DNA of 64,000 nt, taken from Lojkania enalia. Lineage: Eukaryota; Ascomycota; Dothideomycetes; Pleosporales. Below the pieces are notes generated by a model, which was given only the letters and a program-made list of their open reading frames with translations, was not told the origin of the DNA and ran no database searches. Below, piece by piece: positions 1 through 10,379 of this stretch. How positions within the stretch are numbered: the stretch's first letter is position 1; every line of letters begins with the position of its first letter. The DNA is taken from assembly GCA_010094045.1 (NCBI GenBank), contig ML986595.1, positions 372,001 through 436,000 of the forward strand. The letters run 5' to 3'. Both the position numbers and the translations under genes were made by a program.

Positions 1-1505
1 GATGAGATAGTTTGGTATGCCCGCCTAATAGCCTATTTACTACTAACGTATATAGGCTATCTCAGCTCTGCAAGCAGCGCTGTAACCGTACTGCCGGCGA
101 AGGAAATGCTTAACACTGGTACACTTCATGCCGCTCTAAACAGAAATGTCTTAAATCTCTTTCGCGCTCGTAGAACTATTGACCCGAAAGTGTATTCGGA
201 GGTCTTAACATTAGGGTTTCATATTCTGCAATCGACCTGTGAAGGCGGCCCTGATTCCGAGCCCACCCCTCGCAGCACCTATCTTCCACTTTCCAATGTA
301 TCTTCGACGATAAGGGTGCATCTCCCAACAACAAGTTTCTCGCACTCAACTGTCCAGGCTGCCTCCTAGACATTGTTAGCGCCACCGCGTCCCTAGACAT
401 CATCAAAATCCTGCCTAAACACAACGTCACTATCGCCAGTTCCCGCCCCACACACGCTCCTGCATAGAATGGTCGTCCCGTCGTGATTAATCTAAATGAT
501 TCTAGAAGTTTACTATGCTATAATTAGTCTGGAATTTCTAAGAAGTTTTTAGTGTTATACTAAGAAATCATCTATACAGTGTCTGATTCATGAGATAATC
601 TTAATCTTAGAACCTAAGCTGGCCGCGGGATCAGTCCCGACTTCATATATGTGCGTGGTCAACAGGATATATTTTGTTTGTACCCTATATATTCTGAAAA
701 ATAAGCATGTTTTCGTCAAGAGACTCTAGTAACATGATCACAAACTCCATTTGTTTTGGCTTTACAGCCTGGAATCCCTGGGTTGGTTAGGATAATCGGT
801 AACTATCCGAATAGGTAAAGCTCCTGTTGAGTTTCGTTTAAAAAAAAAAAGGGAAATGGGAGACCCAGCTGGAGAAAATTAGCGCGATAGGACATCTATC
901 CCCGCCAAAGTAGCAAGATTCTACATTGGAGGCAGCTAATCTTTTTGCCAATTTGAATAAATTCTTATTCACTTTCCAATGTTCTACCCTGTCGGGAAAC
1001 CCTATTGAGCTATTAATATATTCAACAAGACGCATTTTCAATGAAGAGTCGAATTGTTTTCATCAACTTGTGTCTTTCTTGCGGCGACAGTTGTAAACTC
1101 CGGCTGAGCCTAAGTCGGTATTTCTGAGTTTGTGGCACCCCGATCAGTATGAAGCAGCCTCTGCAAATGCTAAACAGTTCTAATCGATCCTATACAAGAG
1201 AGAATAGGCAAAGCAGAATATACCATAGAACTCGCATCATTAAGAAAGGAGGATTGTGACTTTCATACGACGATCCTTAAGGGACATGGTTCTGAGTCTT
1301 AGATACGGGCGTTATCGATAGAGTACTTAGGTTTATGACTTGTGCCAAGCCATTGACGCGCCTTCACGCGTTTCGCTTGCGCCTTCCACTTTGCAGTTTA
1401 CTGTTTAACGTCCAGGTCTGCCATTCTGGCGCCTTTCTTTTCTATCGTGTTATTGTCTTCTAAGTGATTCATCGCATACGATACTAACACACTTTGAAGG
1501 CCATC
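1..1505. other. 5' flank without a supported gene; DPB4 upstream region
   Basis: No reading frame here looks coding: the open frames are short, without recognisable domains, and overlap on opposite strands. The first 1.3 kb is fairly AT-rich, with a short A tract near 840-850. The last 150 bases are the probable DPB4 promoter, pyrimidine-rich near 1430-1460 and carrying an MluI cell-cycle box (separate entry). Confidence 0.6.
1366..1371. promoter_or_regulatory. MluI cell-cycle box (ACGCGT) upstream of DPB4
   Basis: A perfect palindromic ACGCGT lies 135 bp before the DPB4 start codon, with a near match GACGCG just upstream at 1355-1360. In yeasts this is the binding site of MBF (Mbp1/Swi6 or Res1/Cdc10), which drives G1/S expression of replication genes. 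Seen: the motif and its position. Inferred: that it is functional here. Confidence 0.45.
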
Positions 1506-2367
1506 ATGCCCCCTAGAAAGAGCAATGCGTCCGCCGTCTCCCCCGAGGACTCCGCAAAAGCCTCCACCAAAGAAGATGGATTGAGCGTCGAGGTTCGGAC
1601 AATTAAACCCAAGTGATGAATTGTAACTGATAGCTATAGGACCTCAATCTCCCCAAATCCATAGTCCAGCGCCTCGCAAAGGGAGTGCTCCCACCGAACA
1701 CGCAGATACAGAAGGATGCGCTTCTAGCCATGTCGAAAAGCGCAACGGTCTTCGTAAATTACCTCACCCACCAGTACGTCATTGCGAAAGCTACATGCCT
1801 CCATAATAATTGAAGAAGACTAATATTTGGTGAAAGCGCTCAAGAAAATGCAGCAAGAAGCAATAAAAAGACAGTTATGCCAAAGGATGTCTTCGACGCG
1901 ATGATGGAGCTTGAGTTTGAAGGCTTTTTGCCACGTCTCGAAGCTGAAGTTGCTAGTGCGTAAAACTACATCTTTATTCTACCGCAGTACTGATATGGTC
2001 AGAATTTACCTCGATACAGGCCGATAAACGCAATTCCTACCGCAAGAAGGTCCGCGAGGAGAAAAAGGCACAGAAGGAAGCCGGCGATGGCAAATCGCGG
2101 TCAGTAAATGGGCACGCCGCTGAGGGTAATTCGCCGCCGACAAAACGAGCTAGACGGTCAAGCGTGGACAACGGAGAGCATGCGTCGGGTTCCGACGAAG
2201 AGCCTGATGTGGATGAGACTGTTGATGATGTGCAGGAGGAAGACGAAGTGGAGGAAGACGAGATTGATGAGGAGGCTGCAGAAGAAGGATTGACAGAAGA
2301 TCCACTCGAGGCGCGGGATAGCCAACCTGAAAACGACGATATGGCGGACGGCGACGAGAGCGATTGA
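1506..2367 (+). CDS. DPB4: DNA polymerase epsilon subunit Dpb4/POLE3, histone-fold protein
   Basis: Exons 1506-1592, 1640-1773, 1837-1955 and 2003-2367 give 234 residues; introns are 47, 63 and 47 bp. After a short N-terminal tail, residues about 30-115 form a histone fold of the POLE3 type, opening with [15 protein letters not shown] and holding [11 protein letters not shown], then a basic helix ending [14 protein letters not shown]. The last third is a strongly acidic Glu/Asp tail, as in POLE3 proteins that handle H3-H4. The family pairs with Dpb3/POLE4 in the leading-strand polymerase holoenzyme and also serves in a CHRAC-type remodeller. The third acceptor (AG at 2001-2002) was chosen because it restores the family sequence [12 protein letters not shown]. 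The start is the first ATG in frame. Transcription is probably G1/S-linked, given the upstream MCB. Confidence 0.93.
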
Positions 2368-2752
2368 TGCACAAGTTTACTATATGAAGTGGGGGTTTGT
2401 CTTGATATGCATGGGATGGCGTTAGGATTTGGGACACAGGCAGAACTTGATGTGACCAATGGACACACAACCTTAGTCTAGGTATGGCATTTGTCACAGG
2501 AGACGATACAACTTGATTATATCCGAGTAGGGACTTTTTCATTAGGGGACATCACCCTATTTTGCTAGTTGACGGCGTCACGTCCATAGACCTTGCCTTC
2601 AGCTGCTGAAGCCTACACGCATTAAGGAGATTTTTAAAGATGCCCTATCTCGGTTCGCACGCGTCCTAGTCATGGACCGGTCTTGCATCCTGTTTGACGG
2701 CAAATGGCATATGTGCCAAGGAACGACTGATTTCCCTCTATGTGTGGCTGCC
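2368..2752. other. convergent intergenic spacer
   Basis: This 385-bp stretch lies between the 3' ends of DPB4 and the minus-strand gene that follows. It should hold both 3' UTRs. I see no gene or repeat in it. Confidence 0.6.
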
Positions 2753-3342
2753 TCATGGCCGCCTTGGAATGCTGGGGTCTAGTGGATCGCCGTAGCGGGC
2801 TGCTGCTGTTAGAACATTTGACTTGGACTGCTCGAGCTGAGCCTACACTTAATCTGTAGTCCCTTGTCCGCAATACCGTCTAAAGCCCTACCCTCCTCCT
2901 CTCTCGCCCTATTATTCTTCCACTCCCAACCGGGCTGCTCTTCGTTCTTGGTCCATGTATACCCGGTCTCTTGGTCGACATGCACATTTTCTCCTGGTGC
3001 AGCATTTCTGTGTGAGGTTCGCGCGCGTTTTCCATTCGTATTCAGAGCAGAGGGGCTGCACTGGAGGCTAGTAGAATCTTCATCCCGACTGGCGACCTGT
3101 GGCGGGCCTTGTGAATTGGGTGGGGAGAGTTCAGAGGTGAGATCGAGACTGAAGCCGGAGGGGTTGCGCGGGGTGCTGGGCCCGGCGGCTTCGTCGGGGA
3201 ACATCTCATTGTCATCATCAAGAGCCTCAAGCTCGGGCGAGGAGTGCATTGTAGAGTCGCCGTCGGCGTCTTCAAGAGTGTCAGATGCCAACTTGGTGCA
3301 CTTAGATGGCGGGGTGCGGCGGGGAAGCACTGTACCTGACAT
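2753..3342 (-). CDS. conserved hypothetical protein with GYTW/WEWKN tail
   Basis: Exons on the minus strand are 3342-2847 and 2799-2753, giving 180 residues. The N-terminal 110 residues are Ser/Pro/Asp-rich and probably disordered. The C-terminal 60 are better ordered: a GYTWTKNEEQPGWEWKN motif, then a charged helix, ending KSRYGDPLDPSIP. Without splicing the frame runs into an implausible Ser-rich tail. The 47-bp intron (2800-2846, donor GTAGGC, branch ctaac, acceptor CAG) joins the helix to RYGDPLD, which resembles the tail of small conserved fungal proteins I recall but cannot name. No catalytic residues or membrane segments are visible. It starts 356 bp from the divergent SUZ-domain gene. 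A 191-residue frame on the opposite strand over the same bases is a shadow. Confidence 0.65.
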
Positions 3343-3698
3343 GTTTGCCGATTCTCAGGCCGAGCCAATCGAGCTATATGTTGGCATATACGGCGGCGTG
3401 GGAAAGAGGCAACGAGGGAGTGCGAGAGTCTATTGTTGACAGTCCGCGCAAGGCTACAGTAGACTGGACTGGGCGGATACGGTGGCAGGGGTGGAGGCAG
3501 CGGCGGGCAGCGGCTAGCTACCTGGATGGGTAGTTCCCGCGGTAGTCAAAAAGCTTAGACCAAGCCCCGGCTCGTTTCCACCTGCTACCTTCCAAAACTC
3601 TCCCGACTCTTCCCCACGTTAAACCCGGACCAAGCCTCTCGCAGGGCTTATACTATACACGACTCGTTGTTAGCCTTCTACCTACGCCGCGAAGAACA
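3343..3698. promoter_or_regulatory. divergent promoter region
   Basis: This 356-bp spacer lies between two divergent start codons (3342 on minus, 3699 on plus) and presumably serves both genes. I could not assign a convincing factor site. The open frame across 3306-3533 has no family features. Confidence 0.5.
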
Positions 3699-4591
3699 AT
3701 GTCCAAGAAGGGAGACGTGCCGGATGCGTGGGACGACGATTGGGAATCCCTCGCCGATGTACCTCTGCCCTATCCAACCGCGTTCGCCAGTCTTCTGTTA
3801 ACGCGTCTCAGAAACCAGAAGAGCCCCTGAAAAAGGATCAAGTGAGCGAGCCCAAATTGTCGAAGGCTGAGCGACGGGCAAGGCATGCGGAACTGAACCG
3901 CCAAATATGGGAGTCAGCGTAAGGTCCAGCAGAATTCCGCTTCCGCCTCAAATTTGACGGTGCGTCTCGCAGAGAGAACCCAGAGCCCAATCTGTTCCTG
4001 GAGGCCCACGACAACGTTCCCCTAAAATCTGCATTCAAGCCAAACGTTACCCTCCTGAGCCGCAAGCCTCCGCCCAAGGTCTTGTCTCGCAACGACGCGG
4101 CAGCTGGTATGGCGGATCTAAGCTTGGCGGATGATGACGATAGCGAAGAAGAGAGAAAGAAGCAGAATGAAGCATCATTTGCCGAGAGACAGGCTCGCGC
4201 GCAGAAGGAGCGGGCCGAAAAGGAACGGAGGTATGCCGAAGCGCGCGAGAGGCTCTTCGGTTCTCCTGCCCCGTCAGATGACTCACAGGGTCGTGCGTCG
4301 CCTGGCAAGCATACTAGGGGTAAAGGAAGAGTGAGAGGGGGACGTGACAGCCAGCCGCGATCGAGCAATGAACAGTCGCCTGCGCGCCCTACGGCTTTAG
4401 GACGGCAGCTCTACGACCCGACTTACTCACCAAAGCCAAGTTCCATCTATGTGCAAAAGAGGGAATCCAGTGGAAGCAGGCCAGGAACACCCAATGAGCA
4501 GCCCATACGTGAGCCACGAGGCCCTCAACCCATAGGTCGAGGTGGGAGAGGATTTGCAACAAGAGGCAACCACGCAGGTCCCGCCGTTTAG
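3699..4591 (+). CDS. SUZ/SUZ-C domain RNA-binding protein (SZRD1-like)
   Basis: Exons 3699-3758, 3812-3918 and 3973-4591 give 261 residues; introns are 53 and 54 bp. The N-terminus is acidic and Trp-rich (DAWDDDWESL). The middle contains the SUZ-type segment: a charged Arg/Glu/Lys helix (about residues 135-165) ending in ERLFG. The C-terminus carries the SUZ-C motif around IREPRGP followed by Gly/Arg (RGGRGF). SUZ and SUZ-C motifs bind RNA or localise proteins to ribonucleoprotein granules; the human relative is SZRD1. The low-complexity Ser/Arg/Gly stretch between them fits an RNA-binding tail. Starting at 3699 gives a coherent first exon. The protein is probably cytoplasmic. The exact mRNA targets cannot be read from sequence. 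Confidence 0.8.
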
Positions 4592-5348
4592 TCACTCTAC
4601 CAGGCCGAGTTGCGCTTTCGTGATGTACATTCCGGACGCATTTACCCCTGTCCCTAGGAATCCCGAAAGTATTAACCGTTGACTAACAGGACCTTTCATT
4701 GGGCAAAGAAGTCCAACGGATAGCACGTAGTCAGGAGATATGAGCATCCATTCCAGCAAGGTTTGAAATATGCCAGAGATGGCCGACCATTTGTCGGTTC
4801 CATGGAGAACAAGGGAGCCCCACAGCGCAGCGGCCCGCCCACCATTCGTGCTTAACCTGACAGTGCCTAACGCAGGCTGGCGTTGACGTTGTTATTGGAT
4901 AGACAAGGCATCTTCCATGAGCGAAACGTAGATTAACTTGCCTTCTCTGTGCACTCGCAGAACAGTTAACACCGGCTAAGTAGTCAAATAATAGATTTTA
5001 TGAAGAACATTTACTCTAGTTAACATATAATTTTATATTACTATTCCCTTCTCGTTTTCGTATTTTCTGATCCCTTTTTTTTCTTCTATTCCCGGGCAAG
5101 CGGCACTTGCCGTCGCTTTCTAATCCCTTGATAGGGCTTGCAAACCACTAAGTTGTTGGAATGCTAGGTATTTCAGTAACCACCTACAACAATGCCGGAT
5201 AACGCGCTCGTGTTTTACATGAGGCGCGTTGCTGCCCCTATAACTTCAGGCGCTCACCACTCCGTTAGTCGTCCTGCATCTGCTCACTCATTCTTATTCA
5301 TTCATCACTTTGTCTAATCGTTACTAGAGCACTTCATGTCAGTTCATA
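4592..5348. other. intergenic spacer, AT-rich in the middle
   Basis: No supported gene. About 4980-5060 is AT-rich and is followed by a pyrimidine-rich tract (tccctttttttttcttctattc near 5070), a common feature of fungal promoters. It is probably the promoter of the secreted-protein gene that follows. Confidence 0.55.
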
Positions 5349-6752
5349 ATGGACTGCAAGAAGACTCTAGCCATCCTGGCTATGGGTTTGAACGCTCATG
5401 CTGCTGCGTTACCTCAGGTGAAATTGCCCGTTGCGGCGCTCCCTGTTGCCATTCGTGGCGCTCTGCCCTTGTCGATGGGTACGACTACAGCTGTCGGTAC
5501 ATTGACCCTATTTTGTTTGCTTCTAGGCAGCTGTGCTTATGCTTACTATCTAGGCTCCCCTGCATTCACATTGTCAGCTGGAGGTGGCATTGTCATGAAT
5601 CCCTCCGTGACCAAGTCCGCTGTGTCTAGTGGTCTGGTGCCAAGCCTTGATGGTCTCCCTGTCTCCACCCCAGCGCTGCCAAGCCTCTCACTCCTGGATG
5701 TAGGAGTACCACCACTTCCCGCCATACCTAGTCTCAGCGGTCTTTCGCTTCCTACTACTCCGGACCTATCTGGACCATTACCAGCTGAGCTATCGGGTTT
5801 GCCAATAGACGGCCTCCCTAATACGCCACTTCCGGAAGACAAAGAAGCTTTAATCGAGGAAATTTGCTCGCTAGGGTCCGTCGTACTAAAGGCCCTTGTT
5901 GGTATCTTGAGTAAAGGTATTAGACTACTGCCTGGAGGCTTGCCTGCTGTTCCTACTATTCCTGATGTTCCTGATCTGCCAGTCCCACTAGCGGTCACCC
6001 CCCCAGCACTCCCAGTTCAGAAGAGGCAGCTTCCTAGTGGTGCACTTCCTAGTCTCCCTAGTTCTCTTGGAGGTCTTACGGATTCGCTCGGTGGAACAAC
6101 TAGTGGTCTCCCAGCAGTTGGTGGCCTTACAGGCTCACTTGGTGGAGCTACCGGTGTCCTTGGTGAAGCTACCAGTGCTCTTAAAGGCCTGCCAGCTATT
6201 GGTGGTCATACAAGTTCACTTGGTGGGGTTCCTGGAGGTCTTCCAGCCGTTGGTGGTCTTACGAGCTCACTCGATGGTGCAACGGGCAGTTCCTCCGCTG
6301 CCTCGTCCAGCGGGTCCCTTGGATCCGTTCCAGTTCTTGGAGATGCGCTTGGTGAAGCTTCCGTTGACACTGCCACTGGCACTCTTGACTTCGTTCCCAT
6401 TGTCGGCCCTGTAGTTGGTGGTGTGCTCGATGGGTTACTCGGCGGAAATTCTTTGCCGCTCGCTCCACTCACTGGTGCACTCGAAGCCCTTTCCGTGGTT
6501 GACCCAGGCAAGTTTGGTGACTTTGGCGACTTGACCAGCGTGTCCGACCTCCAGCAATCTGCCAGTACTATTCCGGCTGGAGACCTTGCGCTCATAAAGG
6601 CCTTACCCGTGAGTCCTGATCTTTCGTCTGTCCTGACGCTCGTGAAGGTCATCTCGTCATTGCCTGGTAAGGTTGCCAACCTTAAGGCTTCGGTTTCTGC
6701 TTTGGCGTTGCAAAATCTTGGATTACCCATACCCGTCCCTAGCCTTCCCTAG
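5349..6752 (+). CDS. secreted or membrane-anchored Leu/Pro/Gly-rich repeat protein
   Basis: The single open frame is 467 residues. It begins with a plausible signal peptide: MDCKK, a hydrophobic core and AHAAA as a possible cleavage site at residues 17-21. A second hydrophobic stretch follows at residues 50-68 (TLTLFCLLLGSCAYAYYL); it coincides exactly with an intron-like in-frame segment (separate entry). The rest is low-complexity. Leu-Pro pairs (LPSLS, PPLPAIPSL, PVPLAV) fill residues 95-230. Imperfect repeats of the type GGLTSSLGG and GLPAVGGL fill residues 238-310. A Leu/Val-rich C-terminal third ends IPVPSLP. Cysteine is scarce. I do not recognise a family; the composition suggests an extracellular or cell-surface structural protein. 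The ATG at 5349 directly precedes the signal peptide, so the start is well placed. Whether the protein is secreted or anchored depends on the splicing question. Confidence 0.7.
   Translation: MDCKKTLAILAMGLNAHAAALPQVKLPVAALPVAIRGALPLSMGTTTAVGTLTLFCLLLGSCAYAYYLGSPAFTLSAGGGIVMNPSVTKSAVSSGLVPSLDGLPVSTPALPSLSLLDVGVPPLPAIPSLSGLSLPTTPDLSGPLPAELSGLPIDGLPNTPLPEDKEALIEEICSLGSVVLKALVGILSKGIRLLPGGLPAVPTIPDVPDLPVPLAVTPPALPVQKRQLPSGALPSLPSSLGGLTDSLGGTTSGLPAVGGLTGSLGGATGVLGEATSALKGLPAIGGHTSSLGGVPGGLPAVGGLTSSLDGATGSSSAASSSGSLGSVPVLGDALGEASVDTATGTLDFVPIVGPVVGGVLDGLLGGNSLPLAPLTGALEALSVVDPGKFGDFGDLTSVSDLQQSASTIPAGDLALIKALPVSPDLSSVLTLVKVISSLPGKVANLKASVSALALQNLGLPIPVPSLP
5497..5553 (+). other. 57-nt in-frame, stop-free intron-like segment encoding a transmembrane stretch
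   Basis: The segment begins GTACAT, ends CTATCTAG, and has a branch-like gcttact about 9 nt before the acceptor. Its length (57) is a multiple of three, typical of introns in this window, and it has no stop in frame. Removing it restores a clean Gly codon at the junction and deletes exactly the 19-residue hydrophobic segment. It is either an intron, a coding sequence, or both by alternative splicing. Confidence 0.45.
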
Positions 6753-7683
6753 AGAAGATATTGAACCTAGAGATCAGGTCCCAGTTGGAGACATAGAAAT
6801 AATGGCGGATATAGGGAAGGGAGGTGGTGACGGGCTGGGGGAATGCGGTATGTGGGCGTTGTTTCGTTAGTGTTCGCTTCGTTGGGGTGAATTTTGAGAG
6901 CACAACGTTTCTGTTTCTTTAGTCGATTAGGTAGTTCACGAGATGTGGCTAATAAAACAAAAATCAACCTGCTCATTTTTGCATCATGTCCTCTTGAACG
7001 AATTGGAACTGCGAAGTATCTATAGTTTAATGAGCTGACGTTCAATGATTTACGTCTATATAATTGCTTGCGCATGCTTGAATGTCGAGTATGGTCGCAT
7101 CAGAATAGCCGCAGAGAATGTCCACATCTGTAGCCGACAACGTAGTCTCACGGCCAGTAAGTTCCGCCCCCATAAGCTCCGTTGTAGATTTCAAGGTGGC
7201 CATAATCGTCAAAGTGAAGGCGCTATCGGTAGTGTCTCTTCTTTCAACAGTGCAGTTCTCACACCTCTGGTGCCCACAAACTTCACAGTTAAGGTTGAGC
7301 TCTGGGTTCTCGGGCCCGTACCCACAATAGCACTGTTTCCATTAGTTTTCGTTTGAAGTACTTGTGAGACTAGGAGTCTCGTACGCAGAACCAAACTGTC
7401 GTCATATCCTTTAAACGAAGCAAGCCAGACTTTCAGCTTTGAGTTTCTGGATTCAAATAATGGCAAGGCTGAGCAAGAGGGAATTAGCACATAGCCCCCG
7501 CTTCAAGGCTGCAGCGCGGGGCGCATCCTTTATATTGGACCCCGCAGCAAGGGCTTTGTGTGCGCCTATCAGAGTAATGGTAGCTTAACGCGGTCTTCGT
7601 TGTCACAAGGACATTTTCCTGCTTTGCTATTCGATACAGTTTCTAATCGTACACGACATGATAACTTATTTCCACCTTATTGC
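6753..7683. other. intergenic spacer
   Basis: This lies between the 3' ends of the secreted-protein gene and the WD40 gene. Open frames here are under 105 codons, overlap on both strands and lack motifs. I see no repeat or RNA gene. Confidence 0.6.
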
Positions 7684-8986
7684 TTATGATAAACTTAAGA
7701 TATCCAAGGCTCCTCTTTCACTGAAGCGAGGGTAGATGCCTGGTACGCCTCTCTCGTTGCCCTTGATACCTTCATCAAAGTCATGACAGCCACTTGCTGC
7801 AACCACCATTTGCCCGTCATGACGCACCATAGTACTCGTAACCGGGTCTTCGCCAACATCAACCACCTGGTCCGCCTTCACCGGTCCCTCCTTCAAATAC
7901 GGATCTTTCCAGACGCGAATCTTCCCGTCCATCCCGCCGGCCCAGATTTCGTGCGAACAAATCCCCGAACTAGGATCCCAACCCCCCGAATACCAGACAT
8001 CGAACCCTAGCTTCTGCATTGTCATCGCGTTCCGTCCCTCACAATAGGCCAGTGCGAAGCTGAAGTTCCGAGCGTCGTAAATAGCGATCATATCTGAGTT
8101 TCGCTCCGCGATATACAGGTATGTGCCGCAGGGGCTCCACTTCACCTGGCTTACTCCATGGCCGATTCGCTCATCGACGTGCTGACCATGGAGCGTGTTA
8201 GGCAGATCGAAATGAGTGATCGCTTGCCCATAGCTATCATGGATGCCGACGCTTCGAGACCAGGTGCCTGTGGCGAGTACCGAACTCGAGGAAATGGCAA
8301 GAGTGGAGACGTAGCCTTTGTATCCGCGGCCGCCTCCTTTGAGTTTGTTGCGGTTCGAAGGAATTGTCTTGACGGTTTGGATCGGGCCGTCTGTTTTGTG
8401 GTGGATGTCGAAGATGGAGATCTGGTTCTTGGAGCCTGCGAGGAATTTTTGGCCGTCAAGGGAGAAGGTGAGACTGTAGGGAGCGATGACTCGCTCCGTC
8501 TTGTGGTCGATGAGCTTGTAGCTGGAGATTTTTGAAATCTCTACAGGCTCGAGCTTGCCAGCTTCAGCCTCTGAGAGAGACGCGGTTGCATCTTGTGATG
8601 CGCTGTGTAGGCTGATATATTGGTCTTTAATACTGAGGAGAACCCCTCTTCTGAGTAGGCTCTCCCCAGCATCCACCTGGTACGTCGAGAGTGCTCGCAC
8701 TGGGCTCGGCGCCGTGAAGCCGGCACATGGCCTCATGTGTAACTGAGATATTATATTGTATGCAAAGACAACTCTGCTGCAGTCCGCCGTAAAGACATAG
8801 GAGCCGTCTGCCGACAGCTGCGCTTCTCGTACGCTGTTTATATAGGTATATTCACCATCACCCGTATACCAACGCGTCAGCTACAAAAAGTTCGTTGCCT
8901 GTTTAACAGATGCAATACTTACTATCACTAGATTGTGCTTGTTTCGTGCTCGCAAGTAACTTCATCGTGAGACTTGCGCAGTTCAT
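7684..8986 (-). CDS. WD40 protein, WRAP53/TCAB1-SWT21 family
   Basis: The main exon is open from 7684 to at least 8825, ending in RGALDILSLS. Seven-blade WD-type repeats run throughout: LTFSLDGQKFLAGSKNQISIF, VSTLAISSSSVLATGTWSRS, VSQVKWSPCGTYLYIAERNS and EIWAGGMDGKIRVWKDP. The GHGVSQVKWSPCGTYLY and SRSVGIHDSYG blocks match the WRAP53/Swt21 group. In animals this group guides scaRNAs and telomerase RNA to Cajal bodies; in budding yeast Swt21 acts with the spliceosome. The 5' end is uncertain. The frame is open without an ATG up to 8880. An upstream exon with ATG at 8986 (8986-8923, donor GTAAGT) is in phase with an acceptor at 8827-8826 (402 codons), but the stronger-looking acceptor at 8881 is out of phase. 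A longer upstream exon is also possible. The divergent PET8 start is 175 bp away. Confidence 0.8.
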
Positions 8987-9161
8987 TGTCCTGTTAACGT
9001 GTAGTTGGATAAAGAGAGCTCTAATCTAAATAAGGTAATAAGCTCTGGTCGGTAGGGCTGACGCACAGGCCACCTCTACTACGTCCTAAGGTGTCCGAGC
9101 AGATGGATGCGCCGGGCATTGTCCGCCCTCAACTCTAACTGCTTGGGTCGTCGTCCCTACT
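8987..9161. promoter_or_regulatory. short divergent promoter with upstream ATG (9103-9138) before PET8
   Basis: Only 175 bp separate the two divergent start codons, so both core promoters must overlap here. On the plus strand an ATG at 9103 opens a 12-codon frame ending in TAA at 9138. A second ATG at 9107 opens an overlapping out-of-frame reading frame. If the PET8 transcript starts upstream of 9103, these would act as upstream ORFs. Confidence 0.45.
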
Positions 9162-10158
9162 ATGCAGCCTGTCCTCGACCCCGAGCGAGGCCGCGCATGG
9201 ATCGAGTCGCCATACCTACGCTCCTTAATTGTATGTCCTTCCCCACATGCTCCAGCTTCGCTCCCATCTCGCTCAATTGGCAGTCGAATGCTGATCCCCG
9301 AAGGCAGGTGGCCTAGCCGGCACAACAGTCGACCTCTCCCTCTACCCGCTCGACACGCTCAAGACCCGCCTCCAATCGTCGGCCGGCTTCACCTCGTCCG
9401 GCGGTTTCCGGGGCATTTATCGCGGCGTCGGTTCCGCGTTGATCGGTAGTGCGCCTGGTGCCGCGCTCTTCTTCATCACCTACGATTCAATAAAGCGACA
9501 CTTGATACCCTCCGAGCCGATAATCCGGCGGAATGCTGAAGGCAAGGAGTACAAAGAGTGTCCCGGCAATGGAGATGGCGAGGGAAGGGAAGCGCTGGTG
9601 CATATGCTCGCTGCAAGTCTCGGCGAGGTAGCGGCTTGTGCTGTGAGGGTTCCGACAGAGGTGGTCAAGCAGAGGGCACAGGCGTCGCAACATCCATCCT
9701 CACTGTCCTCGCTTTTGTATATTTTGAATCAGAGGCGGGCGCATGGGTTTATGCATGTCTGGATGGAGCTCTATCGCGGTTGGTCCATCACCATTATGCG
9801 CGAAGTGCCCTTCACGGTCATTCAGTTTCCGCTTTGGGAAGCTTTGAAGAGGTGGAGGGCGAATGCGAGCGGGAAAGCCGAGGTGTCGGGAGTGGAAGGG
9901 GGCGCGCTCGGTAGTATTGCTGGTGCGGTAGCTGCGGGCATAACGACGCCATTAGATGTGTTAAAAACGCGCATGATGTTGGCGAAGGAGCGGCAGCCCA
10001 TGTTCGCAATGCTAGGCTCAATATTGCGGGAATCGGGCCCGAGGGCCTTCTTTACTGGCATAGGGCCAAGAGTAGGCTGGATAAGTGCCGGAGGGGCAAT
10101 ATTCCTAGGGAGTTATCAATGGGCCAGCAATACTTTGGGTGGTATTGAAAAATTGTAA
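9162..10158 (+). CDS. PET8: mitochondrial S-adenosylmethionine carrier (SLC25 family)
   Basis: Exons 9162-9230 and 9304-10158 give 307 residues; the 73-bp intron has a ctgat branch. Three mitochondrial-carrier repeats are visible, each with the Px[DE]xx[KR] signature: PLDTLKTR (about residue 38), PTEVVKQR (about 139) and PLDVLKTR (about 239). ASLGEVAACAVRVPTEVVKQRAQ is diagnostic for the SAM carrier branch (yeast Pet8, human SLC25A26), as is AGGLAGTTVDLSLYPLDTLKTRLQ at the start. The protein should exchange cytosolic SAM for mitochondrial S-adenosylhomocysteine across the inner membrane, feeding methylation, lipoate and biotin synthesis. The start at 9162 puts ESPYLRSLI directly before the first repeat. 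The splice junction rebuilds the invariant AGGLAG. The low-complexity insert at about residues 93-105 in the first matrix loop is mildly unusual. Confidence 0.95.
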
Positions 10159-10379
10159 TATTGAAAGGTTTGTAAGCTTCAGAAGTTTTTTTATCGGGGT
10201 GTAAGATACGAATGCAAGACACCAAACTACATGTAGCATCAGACACTAACACCTATATTTATAGTAAGTCTTGTCAATAGCCAAGAGCATCAGGGTATGT
10301 GTGAGTCCAACTATCTACAGCGCCCTAAACAAGACGAATTTCTACAACACCACACAACATCATTGGTTAATGAGCTAAA

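Noticed and set aside
2864..3439. 191-codon plus-strand frame
   Set aside because: Lies opposite the minus-strand gene at 2753-3342, whose spliced tail is conserved-looking; this frame has no motif.
3759..3790. Shorter first intron for the SUZ-domain gene (acceptor at 3790)
   Set aside because: It would be only 32 bp, below a workable intron length; the 53-bp choice ending at 3811 is in the same frame and fits the window's intron sizes.
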